Shown here: positions 16,878 through 25,956 of the stretch, piece after piece
Numbering within the stretch: the first letter of the stretch is position 1
How the letters are laid out: each line of letters starts with the position of its first letter
From: UBA2033 sp035345875
GTDB taxonomy: Bacteria > Spirochaetota > Leptospiria > Leptospirales > Leptospiraceae
NCBI GenBank assembly: GCA_035345875.1
Contig: DAORDH010000028.1
Coordinates: 6,751 to 70,750, forward strand
Length of the DNA stretch: 64,000 nucleotides
Reading direction: 5' to 3'
Notes under the pieces: generated by a model
Seen by the model: only the letters and a program-made list of their open reading frames with translations
Database searches by the model: none
What the model was told of the DNA's origin: nothing
Made by a program: the position numbers and the translations under genes

Positions 16878-19121
16878 CTATTTCTTCAAAAGCATGGTTT
16901 TAGAGATACTAGAAAGACTTCCTGCACCCGCGATATTCATTGTATTTTTTAAATCCGTAGTATATTGGTGGATTAAATACTTCACTCCCGCAAAATCACC
17001 GCCAACCGCCGAGATTGCAATTGGTCTTCCTACAAGAACTGCCTGAGCTCCAAGTGCTATCATTTTAAAAATGTCCATACCACTTCGAATTCCTCCATCT
17101 ACAAGAACAGGAATTCTACCTTGCACTGCTTCAGCAATTTTTTCTAATACCCTAGCGGTTCCAGGCATTTCATCTAATACTCTACCACCGTGATTTGATA
17201 CTACGATTGCATCTGAGCCAGCATCTATTGCAAGAATTGCATCTTCTACTGTCATGATTCCCTTTAGAATAAACGGAAGTTTTGTCATACTTCTAATTCT
17301 TGTTAATTCTTTTAGACCTCTGCTCGGAGATTGTTGGTTTTTCAAAATCATAGTTTTAAAATTGAATGCATCAATGTCCATACCTAGAGCAAATATATTT
17401 TGAGCTTCTGCTTCTTTGAATCTCTCTTCTAAAAGACTTTCATCGGCTCTCGGTTTACAAATCAGAATTCCATTGCCATTTACTTGTCGGATTGCATCTA
17501 ACATTTTTTTATATTTGTCAGGAGTAGCTCCATCACCAAGCCATGCGATAGTTCCAGACTCATTACATCCTTTTAGGACAGCAACCGAATATTGGTATTC
17601 ATCCATCGCATTGTTCATATTGGTAGTTGCACCCGTCATAGGAGCAGCCATTAAGGGGGACTGAAAAGATCTTCCTAGAAAATTCCATTCAATTCTAGGA
17701 GAAACACTTTCACGAATATATCTAGGTAGAATTTTATATTCAGAGAGAGCAATGGAATTGTCTTTGAATGTTTCCATTCTTCCAACTCCACCCATCCCTG
17801 GAACTCCTGAGGCACAATCAGTTCCATCACAAACCTTGCACACCCAGCAGATTTCTTTTCCAAATTTATTCCTAGCAGTTTGATTTATACTTTTTTCAGT
17901 TAGTGAGTAATAGCTATCTGATTCAAAGTGAATGATCTGTTTTGCTTCTTCGAAAATTTTTTCTGCTTTTTCTAATGTCTCGGCGGTGATGATGATATGT
18001 CCTGATTTTTCTATATTATTCGTTGGGTCTGTGATAATATCTCCCACTTTTGATTGTAGAAAAATTTCATTGACTCCTTCGATTTCTTTTGCTTCTTCAA
18101 TTCCTGATATTGATATAATTTTACCAGGAGCAGCGAGTAATGATCTCTCAATGGAAACTAAATTTAATTTTGGTTCTAAGTCGTCAGGTTCTTCCCCAAA
18201 GGCTATTAAAATGGCAGAACGATAAAGATTAATTCCTGTCGAAAGAGGGTAGGTGTAGGCTGACATAAAACCACCAGATAACCTTGCAGCAATTTCTCCA
18301 ATTTTAACACCATCAGGCGTTATCTTTATATCACCTTTTCCTGCACCTAACGTTATACCAAGTGCTCTCATTCCCTTTTTCATTACATCTTCTACTTCAT
18401 CTAAAACTTCTTTTGAAAATTTTGATGGCATATTGTGTCCGATTTCAATGAAATAAGGTTCTCTTTCGATAATTCGATCTGCAATACCAGTGATTTTTAT
18501 ATTCCCGTTCCAAGTCAGTGCGTCAACCGACACTTCAGGTCCTACCATGAATTCTTCTAGAATCACTTCTCCTGTAGGTGAATATTTTTTTGCATGTTTA
18601 AAAGCGGAATGTAATTCATCTCGATTATTAACCTTTATTACTCCCCGTGCTCCCATATTATCAGAAGGTTTAATCACAAGTGGAAATTTCAAATAATCAA
18701 GTGCATCTCTCGCATCCTGAATGGTCCAGATAGGAGCAAAATTTGGAATTGGAACGTTAAATTCCTTTAAGCGTTTTCTCATTTTTACTTTGTTGGATGC
18801 CGCTTCCGCATCAACATATCGAATCCCCGGCAGTCCCAGTGCGTTAGCTACCGCAGCAACAGTCATACTTGCATCGGTTCCTGCAGTGATGACAGCATGG
18901 ACTGGTTCCTTTTCGGAAAATCTCTTTGATTCTCGAACCATTCCTTCTATATCTTTTGTGCTCATGATAATTTTTTCGTCTGCGAGTTTGAATCCTAGAG
19001 ATTCTGGATTCATATCTGCAACTACAACTCTTAGTTTCATAGATTTTGCAGTTTCGATTAAGGGAACTTGCAACAATCCACCACCAATGATTAATATGGT
19101 TTTGCCTTTAATTTTGCTCAT
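16878..19121 (-). CDS. ATP-grasp / FMN-dependent alpha-hydroxyacid dehydrogenase fusion
   Basis: 747 residues. Residues 1-~400 are an ATP-grasp ligase of carbamoyl-phosphate-synthase/PurK type: N-terminal fold IIGGGLLQVPLIETAK, ATP-binding FPLVIKPSDNMGARGV (~147-162) and metal-site GEIAARLSGG (~275-284). Residues ~425-445 carry a cysteine motif (Cys425, 428, 431, 436) followed by GVPGMGG. Residues ~450-747 are an FMN-dependent alpha-hydroxyacid dehydrogenase barrel, with FILKGIM, the catalytic SNHGGRVLDEMPGT and VLVDGGIRSG. Each half is well known alone, but the fusion is unusual. Coupling an ATP-dependent ligation to 2-hydroxyacid oxidation is inferred; the substrate is unknown. The gene starts nine bases after mnmA ends, and is probably in the same operon. 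Confidence 0.88.
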   Translation of the reverse strand: MSKIKGKTILIIGGGLLQVPLIETAKSMKLRVVVADMNPESLGFKLADEKIIMSTKDIEGMVRESKRFSEKEPVHAVITAGTDASMTVAAVANALGLPGIRYVDAEAASNKVKMRKRLKEFNVPIPNFAPIWTIQDARDALDYLKFPLVIKPSDNMGARGVIKVNNRDELHSAFKHAKKYSPTGEVILEEFMVGPEVSVDALTWNGNIKITGIADRIIEREPYFIEIGHNMPSKFSKEVLDEVEDVMKKGMRALGITLGAGKGDIKITPDGVKIGEIAARLSGGFMSAYTYPLSTGINLYRSAILIAFGEEPDDLEPKLNLVSIERSLLAAPGKIISISGIEEAKEIEGVNEIFLQSKVGDIITDPTNNIEKSGHIIITAETLEKAEKIFEEAKQIIHFESDSYYSLTEKSINQTARNKFGKEICWVCKVCDGTDCASGVPGMGGVGRMETFKDNSIALSEYKILPRYIRESVSPRIEWNFLGRSFQSPLMAAPMTGATTNMNNAMDEYQYSVAVLKGCNESGTIAWLGDGATPDKYKKMLDAIRQVNGNGILICKPRADESLLEERFKEAEAQNIFALGMDIDAFNFKTMILKNQQSPSRGLKELTRIRSMTKLPFILKGIMTVEDAILAIDAGSDAIVVSNHGGRVLDEMPGTARVLEKIAEAVQGRIPVLVDGGIRSGMDIFKMIALGAQAVLVGRPIAISAVGGDFAGVKYLIHQYTTDLKNTMNIAGAGSLSSISKTMLLKK

Positions 19122-19130
19122 TTTAATTCT

Positions 19131-20273
19131 TTATACTAAATTTAAATCGTTGACTATACTTGTTTTGATTTTCTTTAATTTGATACTGCCTTTCTCAATG
19201 ATTCCACCCATGAGCAGATAATCGCCATTTGTCGGATAAAAAACAGAGGATTGTCCTGGAGTCACGCTTTGCACTAACTCTAAGGGTTTGACAATAATCT
19301 TATTTTTTTCCTTTTTGACTTCGCATTGAACTGGTCTATGTCTATAACGTATTTGCACTTTACACGTTAATTCTTCTCCCTCATTTAAAGGAGTTAATCC
19401 TTGATAATTTACATCCGTTACAATGAATTCTTCGCAGTAAGTCTCTTCTTCCTCTCCAAGAATGACTGTTCCATCTTCTTCGATAGAAAGAACATAAAGA
19501 GGATTTTTCCATGAAACACCTAAGCCTTTTCTTTGTCCTACAGTGAAACCTTCTTTACCAGAATGCTTTCCAACTATATTCCCATTCGAAAGTTTAAAAA
19601 AACCAGGAGTAAAATCCACATTCTTTTTCTTTAAAAAGCTTCTATAGTCGTTTTCTGGAATAAAACAGATTTCTTGTGATTCAGCTTTTTCAGCAATCGA
19701 TAGACCAAATCGTCTTGCGTGCTCTCTTACTTCCGGTTTTGTCATATTCCCTAAAGGAAATACCGTATTTTTTAAATTCTCTTGGGATAAACCATAAAGG
19801 TAATAAGCTTGATTCTTTTTTGTATCGACTCCATTTGCAATTGCATAACGACCATTCTCAGCCACATGAATATTTGCATAATGACCAGTCGCAATTTTAT
19901 CGATCCCCAATACTTTTCCTTTTTCGAATAAGGACCCAAATTTAACAAAGGTATTGCACTCAACGCAAGGATTGGGAGTCATTCCATTTTGATAATCACT
20001 TATAAAACGATCAATGACCTTGTCCCCAAAGATTTTCTCCATTTTAATAACATAGAATGGAATATTAAAACTAAGACCAACATCTCTCGCATCTCTAATA
20101 TCTTCAGGAGAACAACAAGATTTTTTAGTAGTGTCACAATTTGGAGCTTCATATTCCCATGTCTTAATATTTACTCCAATGACATCATAGCCTTTTTCTA
20201 ATAATAGCCCTGCTGTTACAGCGCTGTCTACTCCGCCACTCATTGCAACTATGATTTTTTCTTTTTGGCTCAT
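19131..20273 (-). CDS. mnmA: tRNA 2-thiouridylase MnmA
   Basis: 380 residues, typical length. The N-terminal PP-loop IVAMSGGVDSAV binds ATP. The cysteines expected for catalysis appear in NPCVECNTFVKFG and SQEICFIPE. The C-terminal part has the beta-barrel signature HSGKEGFTVGQRKGLGV. MnmA adds sulphur to C2 of U34 in tRNA-Lys, -Glu and -Gln, using ATP and a persulphide relay. The start overlaps the stop of the upstream aspartyl-protease gene by one base, so the genes are coupled. A CCSPEDIRDAR segment near residue 52 is also typical. Confidence 0.97.
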   Translation of the reverse strand: MSQKEKIIVAMSGGVDSAVTAGLLLEKGYDVIGVNIKTWEYEAPNCDTTKKSCCSPEDIRDARDVGLSFNIPFYVIKMEKIFGDKVIDRFISDYQNGMTPNPCVECNTFVKFGSLFEKGKVLGIDKIATGHYANIHVAENGRYAIANGVDTKKNQAYYLYGLSQENLKNTVFPLGNMTKPEVREHARRFGLSIAEKAESQEICFIPENDYRSFLKKKNVDFTPGFFKLSNGNIVGKHSGKEGFTVGQRKGLGVSWKNPLYVLSIEEDGTVILGEEEETYCEEFIVTDVNYQGLTPLNEGEELTCKVQIRYRHRPVQCEVKKEKNKIIVKPLELVQSVTPGQSSVFYPTNGDYLLMGGIIEKGSIKLKKIKTSIVNDLNLV

Positions 20274-21193
20274 TATCTCTTCTTAATATATAATTCTAAA
20301 TTTTGATAGTCTATCAGAATGGAATAATTTTCAACCCAATTCATTCCAAGAATTCCATCTAGATTTCCTTCCTTGGATAGAAAATCTTGTATCGAATTTC
20401 CTGATAATAATTCTATTTTTTTTTGGCATAGGTTTTCAGCTACACAAAGATTTTCTCCAATATGATAAAACGTGTTCTGTTCTTCTCCTCTTAAGTCAAT
20501 GAAACTAGCTTTTCCGCCTCTTTTTAAATTTAGTTCAGCTGCTTTCGATTGGTTTAAATAGGAAATTCCTGCACCTGTATCTAATAAAAGTTTACAAAGA
20601 CGATTTTCGATTAGTGCATGAACTAGAATATGTCCATCCGCAAAATGGAATGGTATTTTAGTAAAACCTTCGAATTTCTTTGTCTTTATATTTGGTTGTA
20701 TAATATAGACATTCTCAGGCAATTCTAAAAATAAAGAAAATTTTGATAAAACATCATTTCCTATCAATCCATCAAATGCAAATCTTGAATCAAATTCGAA
20801 AGTATGAAAAGAAATATTTTCACCAATTATTCTTTCACTCGAATCAAATAGATTTAGCTTCACTTCGCCAAAATCTCCCTCGATCTCTCCTGAAATAGAT
20901 TTAAGTTTAAATTTGTTACTATCTCCCACAGCTTTGTAGAGGCTATTTCGAATCAAGGATACATTTGAACCTGTATCTAAAATAAACGTTAGTTTTTTTA
21001 TAGGCTCTTGCTGAAACTTTGTAAAAATTTCAATTCTAGGTTGTAATAGATTAGATTGGTTTGCTTGAAACTCGTGATGTGGTAAATGTTTAATGAATTC
21101 TGAATTGGTAGTGCGACAGGCAAGAAAAAGAAAAATTGCTATTATCCGCCCGAATAAATTTGGGCGGTATAATAGTTTAATTTTAAATATCAA
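20273..21193 (-). CDS. retropepsin-like aspartyl protease, predicted lipoprotein
   Basis: With a TTG start at 21193 the product has 306 residues, beginning with a hydrophobic signal and lipobox IFLFLACR. It contains two retropepsin-type motifs, FILDTGSNVSLI and LLLDTGAGISYL, so it looks like a single-chain two-lobe aspartyl protease, ending with the pattern GILGMNWV-ENYSILIDY. An ATG at 21274 is also possible but would overlap the GAF-GGDEF gene by 77 bases and bury the lipobox, so TTG is preferred. A hairpin with a T-rich tail lies within the signal-peptide codons. The end overlaps mnmA by one base. Target unknown. The start choice is uncertain. Confidence 0.75.
   Translation of the reverse strand: MIFKIKLLYRPNLFGRIIAIFLFLACRTTNSEFIKHLPHHEFQANQSNLLQPRIEIFTKFQQEPIKKLTFILDTGSNVSLIRNSLYKAVGDSNKFKLKSISGEIEGDFGEVKLNLFDSSERIIGENISFHTFEFDSRFAFDGLIGNDVLSKFSLFLELPENVYIIQPNIKTKKFEGFTKIPFHFADGHILVHALIENRLCKLLLDTGAGISYLNQSKAAELNLKRGGKASFIDLRGEEQNTFYHIGENLCVAENLCQKKIELLSGNSIQDFLSKEGNLDGILGMNWVENYSILIDYQNLELYIKKR
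21142..21176 (-). terminator. terminator-like hairpin inside the protease leader
   Basis: On the minus strand an extended stem containing CCGCCC/GGGCGG, flanked by ATTATA/ATAAT, is followed by a T-rich run (AATTTTTCTTTTTC). It lies about 22-56 bases after the GAF-GGDEF stop, the usual place for an intrinsic terminator, but is inside the downstream open frame. It may act as an attenuator. Confidence 0.65.
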
Positions 21194-21197
21194 ATTA

Positions 21198-22265
21198 CTA
21201 TTGAACTTTAAAACATACAGTTTGATTTCTTCCACCGTGTTTTGCTTGGTAAAGAGCTTTATCCGCTCTTTCAATTAGTTCTTTGTTATTTTTATCTGTT
21301 GGATAGAATTCTGTAACTCCAACACTAATCGTTACGCGAAGTGGATCTCCTCCATTTGGGTTTTCAACCACTTGAGCTTCCACTGCTTTTCTAATTTTTT
21401 CTCCCATTTCATAGCCTTCTTGTAGATCAGCTCCAGGCATAACAACACAGAATTCTTCTCCACCATATCTAGCAGGTATATCATTTTTACGTGCACATGT
21501 AATGAGTTTTTGAGCAACTTCAATTAAGACAACGTCACCCGCTTGGTGTCCATGAGTATCATTGAATACTTTGAATTTATCAATATCAGTAAAGAGTAGG
21601 GCAAGTTTTGTTCCTTTTTTTCTGCATCGATCCATCTCTTCTCTTAATTTAGATTGGAAGTAGTGATGAATTTTTAACTGGGTCATCATATCCACAGTTG
21701 ACAATTCATAAAGTCTAGAATTTTCAACAGCGACACCCGCAAGACTCGCAAGAATTGTAAGAAATTCTTTTTCACTTTCAAGGAAGTCGCTCATTGTCAT
21801 CTTTTCACCTAACATGAGTAAACCGTTTACTTTTCCTTTTGCGTTGAGTGGAATGATCATTTCAGCACCTAGTGCTTTAAAATATTTAACCAGTTCATCA
21901 TCCGCGAATCCATTGTCTGTTAGTTGACGAATCGTCATTGCTTTTGGCTTTTCTTCAAAGAATTGAACGAGAGGAGAATCGATCATAATTTTCATCTTCA
22001 TATCTCTATCAGCGATATCAAAACCTTTATGGCTAGAATCCAATGTAAAGTGATCTGCATCCACATCTGGTGCAAGATAAATTGCTGCGTTTAAGGTCTG
22101 CAATTGAGCGAGACAAATATTTAAGATTGCATCGATCAGATAGTTATAGTCTAACGTTGAATTTAAAGCTTTGCTAATTTCTAATAATTGCTTTTGGTCA
22201 TAGATTTTTTTCTCGTAATGTTCTAGTTGCTCGAATGAACCTGAATCTTCTTTTTTCTTACTCAA
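21198..22265 (-). CDS. GAF-GGDEF diguanylate cyclase
   Basis: 355 residues. A short coiled coil (about 10-35) precedes a GAF sensor domain (~40-185) and a GGDEF domain (~190-352). The active site reads RYGGEEF (268-272 GGEEF), and the inhibitory I-site RKND (259-262) lies exactly five residues upstream, so the enzyme should make cyclic-di-GMP and be feedback-inhibited. The substrate-binding DIDKFKVFNDTHGHQAGD is intact. No membrane helix is seen, so it is cytoplasmic. It is the first gene of the minus-strand run that includes the protease, mnmA and the ATP-grasp fusion. Confidence 0.95.
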   Translation of the reverse strand: MSKKKEDSGSFEQLEHYEKKIYDQKQLLEISKALNSTLDYNYLIDAILNICLAQLQTLNAAIYLAPDVDADHFTLDSSHKGFDIADRDMKMKIMIDSPLVQFFEEKPKAMTIRQLTDNGFADDELVKYFKALGAEMIIPLNAKGKVNGLLMLGEKMTMSDFLESEKEFLTILASLAGVAVENSRLYELSTVDMMTQLKIHHYFQSKLREEMDRCRKKGTKLALLFTDIDKFKVFNDTHGHQAGDVVLIEVAQKLITCARKNDIPARYGGEEFCVVMPGADLQEGYEMGEKIRKAVEAQVVENPNGGDPLRVTISVGVTEFYPTDKNNKELIERADKALYQAKHGGRNQTVCFKVQ

Positions 22266-22419
22266 CTTTTTTTACCTCTTACTAAATTTGCACAAAGTGT
22301 ATATACAAATGTATAAACTACAAGAACATATTTTTTAAAAAAGAAAAAAACAATTTTTGATAGAAAACTTTTTTAATCTGTTGACATAGATACATGAAAT
22401 TATAAGGTGACATATACAT

Positions 22420-22492
22420 CGCGCGGTGGAGCAGCTGGCAGCTCGTTGGGCTCATAACCCAAAGGCCACAGGTTCGAATCCTGTCCGCGCCA
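22420..22492 (+). tRNA. tRNA-Met (CAT), initiator-like
   Basis: A 73-base cloverleaf is fully paired: D-arm GAGC/GCTC, anticodon arm TTGGG-CTCATAA-CCCAA, T-arm ACAGG-TTCGAAT-CCTGT and acceptor stem positions 2-7. The anticodon CAT is at 34-36. Three G-C pairs at 29-31/39-41, A11:T24 and an unpaired 1-72 position (C and C) are initiator features. CCA is not encoded. No other tRNA is adjacent. A 3'-terminal A is the discriminator. Confidence 0.93.
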
Positions 22493-22669
22493 TTTATTTT
22501 CCTTCCTCTTCCAAATAAGAATCCAACCCAATTTGAATTCACAAAAAACCATTTTCAAAACAAATGCAAATCGTATAAAGCCATACTAATTTGCCTGCTA
22601 GTATTTGTTGCTTGCTCGCCCTTTATAATCTCAATTTTCTTTTTACTGCGAGGGTTTCTCTCATTCTAT

Positions 22670-23446
22670 CTATTTTAAGTTTTGATGCGGTTGGCTTAAT
22701 TCCTGGGCGCGTTTGAATGCTGAATAGACTGCATTCATCACAGAGTAGTGCATTCCGTTTTCTTCCAATTTTTCCAATCCAAAAATTGTGGTTCCTCCTG
22801 GTGAGGTCACACGATTTCTTAAAACAGATGGATGAGTATTTTCCTTTTCTAGTTCTTTTTCAAGAAGCATTGCGCTTCCTTTTACTGTCTGGATGCTTAA
22901 ACGAAGTGCGTCTGCATAGGTTAATCCCGATTTTACCCCACCTTCTGCTAATGCTTGTATAAAACTAAATACAAAAGCAGGACCGGAACCAGATAAACCG
23001 GTAACTGCATCGATTGCTAGTTCAGAACTTAGCTCTACTAAGAGTCCTAACTTATTAAAAATTTCTTTTATATCTGGATAAGCTTCTTTGTCCCCAATAT
23101 AACCCATACATCCTTCTTGAATTTTAAGAGGTAGATTGGGCATGATACGAACTACATAGGAATTGCTTGGAGCGTGTTTTTTGAGTGTGTCCAAATTGAT
23201 CCCGGCAGCAATGGAGAATATTTTTTTAGGCTCCTTTATTTGCTTTAATGTATCTACAATCTTGTCTGGCTTGACACACAAAATCAATCGATCACAGGAA
23301 TCATTGAGACTTGAAAAATCAGATTCAAATTTTATATCATTTCTTTTGCTATATGGATCATAGCAGAGGACAGAAAAATCTGATTCGATTGCCTTGTAAA
23401 TAGGATAACCCATATTGCCTAAACCAATAATTCCAACTTTTTTCAT
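22670..23446 (-). CDS. proC: pyrroline-5-carboxylate reductase
   Basis: 258 residues, normal length. The N-terminal Rossmann motif is VGIIGLGNMGYPI. The family signature is in GLSGSGPAFVFSFIQALAEGGVKSGL (residues ~144-169, partly quoted here in two pieces: GLSGSGPAF and ALAEGGVKSG), and the C-terminal part has VTSPGGTTIFGL. ProC reduces pyrroline-5-carboxylate to proline with NAD(P)H. The start overlaps the stop of the upstream YggS gene by four bases, the common yggS-proC arrangement. Confidence 0.96.
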   Translation of the reverse strand: MKKVGIIGLGNMGYPIYKAIESDFSVLCYDPYSKRNDIKFESDFSSLNDSCDRLILCVKPDKIVDTLKQIKEPKKIFSIAAGINLDTLKKHAPSNSYVVRIMPNLPLKIQEGCMGYIGDKEAYPDIKEIFNKLGLLVELSSELAIDAVTGLSGSGPAFVFSFIQALAEGGVKSGLTYADALRLSIQTVKGSAMLLEKELEKENTHPSVLRNRVTSPGGTTIFGLEKLEENGMHYSVMNAVYSAFKRAQELSQPHQNLK

Positions 23447-24111
23447 TTTAATATCCTTTCTCCAAAAATGGCAGAACCAACTCGAATATAATCACTTCCT
23501 TCCTCCGCCGCGATCAAAAAATCACCCGACATTCCCATTGATAGTTTTGCATTCGGTGCATAATCTTTTCGAATTTGATTGAGTTCTTGAAATACCTTCC
23601 TAGTTGTGATCAATTCGCCACTAGAAGGACCCATCGTCATAAGTCCATGGAAATGAGCAAACTCAGACTCCAAAGCAGAAAGATCTCTGAGTATTTCAAT
23701 TAAATCCTTTCTAATAAATCCAGACTTAGTATCTTCTAGAGTTAAATTTGCTTGTAGAAAGTAGTAAATCTTTGCTTTTCTTTGGTTTGCTTGTTTGATT
23801 AATTCTTGCAGGGAATTTTTCGTTCCAACTCCATGTGTATAAGAAAAAAAACCGAGTAATTTACGGATGGTTCCTGTTTGAACCGGACCAATATGATGCA
23901 ATTCTAAATCTGGGTAAATGCCAGTTAGCCCTTGAAACTTATCAATGCCTTCTTTTATTTGATTTTCTCCAAAGATACGAATGCCTTTTTCTAAAGCATT
24001 CGTGATTTTTTCAATCGGTTGTTTTTTGGAGACAGCGATTAGACTAGGAGTGTTCTCTGGTCGAACTTTCTGAATTTGGTCTAATATAAAATCGTAGTTT
24101 TCTCGAATCAA
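23443..24111 (-). CDS. YggS/PLPBP-type pyridoxal-phosphate homeostasis protein
   Basis: 222 residues. The PLP-lysine segment is LIAVSKKQP near residue 25. Further family motifs are FGENQIKEG, HHIGPVQTG, GLMTMG and LSMGMSGDF...IRVGSAIFG. These single-domain alanine-racemase-fold proteins bind PLP and buffer its level, without catalysis. The gene overlaps proC by four bases and lies two bases after the 24114 gene, giving a three-gene operon. Confidence 0.95.
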   Translation of the reverse strand: MIRENYDFILDQIQKVRPENTPSLIAVSKKQPIEKITNALEKGIRIFGENQIKEGIDKFQGLTGIYPDLELHHIGPVQTGTIRKLLGFFSYTHGVGTKNSLQELIKQANQRKAKIYYFLQANLTLEDTKSGFIRKDLIEILRDLSALESEFAHFHGLMTMGPSSGELITTRKVFQELNQIRKDYAPNAKLSMGMSGDFLIAAEEGSDYIRVGSAIFGERILK

Positions 24112-24113
24112 AA

Positions 24114-24773
24114 TTACTTTTTAGATTTTGTGATCATTTTTTCTAAGCGATAAACACGATTGGCTAGACTTGCTTGTTTAGATTTTGGTTTTTTAATTCC
24201 AAATTTCTTTTCTAAATAAGATACTCTTTTTTCAAGTCCGCTTGTTTTCACACTATTACGTGCTTTGTTCTTTTTATGATGATGTTTTCTGCCATGCTTG
24301 TGTTTTTTTGGGGAAATCTTGGGAGGTTTTTCACTATTGAAATTTGTTTTAGGAGAATCAATTAAAACGTTAGTAGCAAAATTATCTTCATTGATTTTAG
24401 TTTTTGCACTATCCTTGGGTTTGATAATCGGTGGCTCATCTAGACCGATTGGAGTTGTATCTTTCACCGGTGGGGAAAGAGGCTCATCAAATTTGGAAGT
24501 TGTCTTTGCCGTCTCTGTAGGATGTGGCGTTGTTTTCGTTTCATCAGGAACAAGCGAACTATTTTTTGATTCATCCACAGTATTCGAAGTGGTGGAGTTT
24601 TGAACGGGAGGCACAGTGTTTCGTTCATGTTTTTCAAATCCATCTTTGTTGGCAGCACCTTGAAATTTTTTAACAACTTCTGCCCAATTTACAACAGTAA
24701 ATACTGCAATCGCAGAGATAATCAGTACTATGATGGTTGTAAGAATGATTTTAAGACTATTTTGCTTGCTCAT
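24114..24773 (-). CDS. membrane-anchored Pro/Thr-rich protein with basic His/Lys tail
   Basis: 219 residues, family not recognised. A single N-terminal transmembrane helix (about 8-28) is followed by a low-complexity stretch rich in Thr, Ser, Pro and Lys (~40-150). Then comes a strongly basic His/Lys run near residues 155-170 (KHKHGRKHHHKKNK), and a helical C-terminus with two similar copies of a short unit (LEKRVSYLEKKFG and LANRVYRLEKMIT). The helix followed by an extended spacer and basic end suggests an envelope-spanning or wall-binding tether, by inference. It leads the yggS-proC operon, two bases before yggS. Confidence 0.65.
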   Translation of the reverse strand: MSKQNSLKIILTTIIVLIISAIAVFTVVNWAEVVKKFQGAANKDGFEKHERNTVPPVQNSTTSNTVDESKNSSLVPDETKTTPHPTETAKTTSKFDEPLSPPVKDTTPIGLDEPPIIKPKDSAKTKINEDNFATNVLIDSPKTNFNSEKPPKISPKKHKHGRKHHHKKNKARNSVKTSGLEKRVSYLEKKFGIKKPKSKQASLANRVYRLEKMITKSKK

Positions 24774-25145
24774 ATTTTATTTATCTATAAAAAGCCTTTT
24801 TAAATACAGTATTTTTTATTGTTTCTAACCTAAAATTCCGATTTTATTACAATTCTAATAACCGTAATCTTTGGATTCCCGTGTAAACCGCTGCAAGGAC
24901 AAAAAAGTGTTTAGATGAAATTCTCCCTTTTATTTTTAGAAATGGACTTTTCTTTGCCGTTTAGTAAAAATAAAATTCATTTTTATATTCAAAGGATCAG
25001 TTTTGAAAAAAGGATTGTAACACTATTTATTTTCCTCTCTACAAAGCTTTATTGCTTCTTACTAGAATTTATTAACCTTGAAATAAAACCGATGTAATTG
25101 AGTATAGAGAATTCTATTTTCCCTTTTTTGCATTTTTGAGAAACT
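24774..25145. other. gene-free divergent region before flaA
   Basis: About 370 AT-rich bases between divergent genes. A short open frame at 24915-25097 has no ribosome site or recognisable protein. The flaA promoter should be here, but I cannot identify a clear sigma-28 or sigma-70 pattern. Confidence 0.45.
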
Positions 25146-25886
25146 ATGAGAAAGTTTACAATGAAATCATTGATTCTATTTAAAATTATTTTTCTTCTTG
25201 GATTTATTTTCCAGAATTCCATTGATTCTGAATCGGAAGATATGAATCGAATCAAGTTGATTCAGGATGCAGTTGCAAAAGGGGATCGATATAAAATTCA
25301 TCCAGTTGAATTATTTGATGGGGAGATGCCTTGGAGAGTGGTGAAGGGGACTTCTTTTTTAGATAAAACTAGTTTTGTTTCTAAGTCCCCGAATACAGAA
25401 GAATTTGCACTTGAATCTAAATTTTACTATCCCTTAAAAACTCCGGAAAAATTAAAATCACTTCAAATCTATTCCAATATTGAAATTCCGGGTAGAGATA
25501 AATACTTTATTTCTCCAGAAATCGAAACCGATTTTCCAGTTGGAATTCCATCTCGTATATTTCTTTGGGTTTATTCTAATAACTATGATATGAGTTTAAA
25601 AGTAATTCTATCAAAAAAAAGAGCAAAGGATATTATCGTTGATTTTGGTTCCCTTCGATTTAATGGTTGGAGAAGACTAGATGCAAAAGTGAATTTGGAT
25701 AGAAAAATGGAAAGATTAAACTTGTCTAAAAAATCAGTTTATTCTATCAAAGGCATTTTAGTGGAAACATCACCTTCTCAAAGCAAAGGGAGTTTTTTTC
25801 TATTTATAGATCAAATGGGAGTATTGCTTGAGACACCTGAATTGTATCCAGGTTCGGAAGTCCCAGATGGTTGGGAATTGTATTAG
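25146..25886 (+). CDS. flaA: flagellar filament outer-layer (sheath) protein FlaA
   Basis: 246 residues with an N-terminal signal segment (about residues 7-25). The FlaA-family features are the VELFDGEMPWRVVKGTSF segment near residue 57, and beta-rich strands ending in the C-terminal EVPDGWELY. FlaA proteins are exported to the periplasm and coat the endoflagellar filament; they are spirochaete-specific. Leptospires usually have two flaA genes, and only one is in the window. An alternative start is the ATG at 25161, with a better-spaced GAGAAAG before it. No flagellar genes are adjacent. Confidence 0.78.
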   Translation: MRKFTMKSLILFKIIFLLGFIFQNSIDSESEDMNRIKLIQDAVAKGDRYKIHPVELFDGEMPWRVVKGTSFLDKTSFVSKSPNTEEFALESKFYYPLKTPEKLKSLQIYSNIEIPGRDKYFISPEIETDFPVGIPSRIFLWVYSNNYDMSLKVILSKKRAKDIIVDFGSLRFNGWRRLDAKVNLDRKMERLNLSKKSVYSIKGILVETSPSQSKGSFFLFIDQMGVLLETPELYPGSEVPDGWELY

Positions 25887-25956
25887 TGAATATGCTTTAT
25901 CATTCACGTTTCGCAGCTTGACCTCTTAAAAAAATTTCTTAATAAAGGAGATAAAT

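Noticed and set aside
20273..21274. Aspartyl-protease start at 21274
   Set aside because: It overlaps the GGDEF gene by 77 bases and leaves the lipobox internal; TTG at 21193 is more natural.
24915..25097. 60-aa frame upstream of flaA
   Set aside because: AT-rich, no ribosome site, no protein-like pattern.
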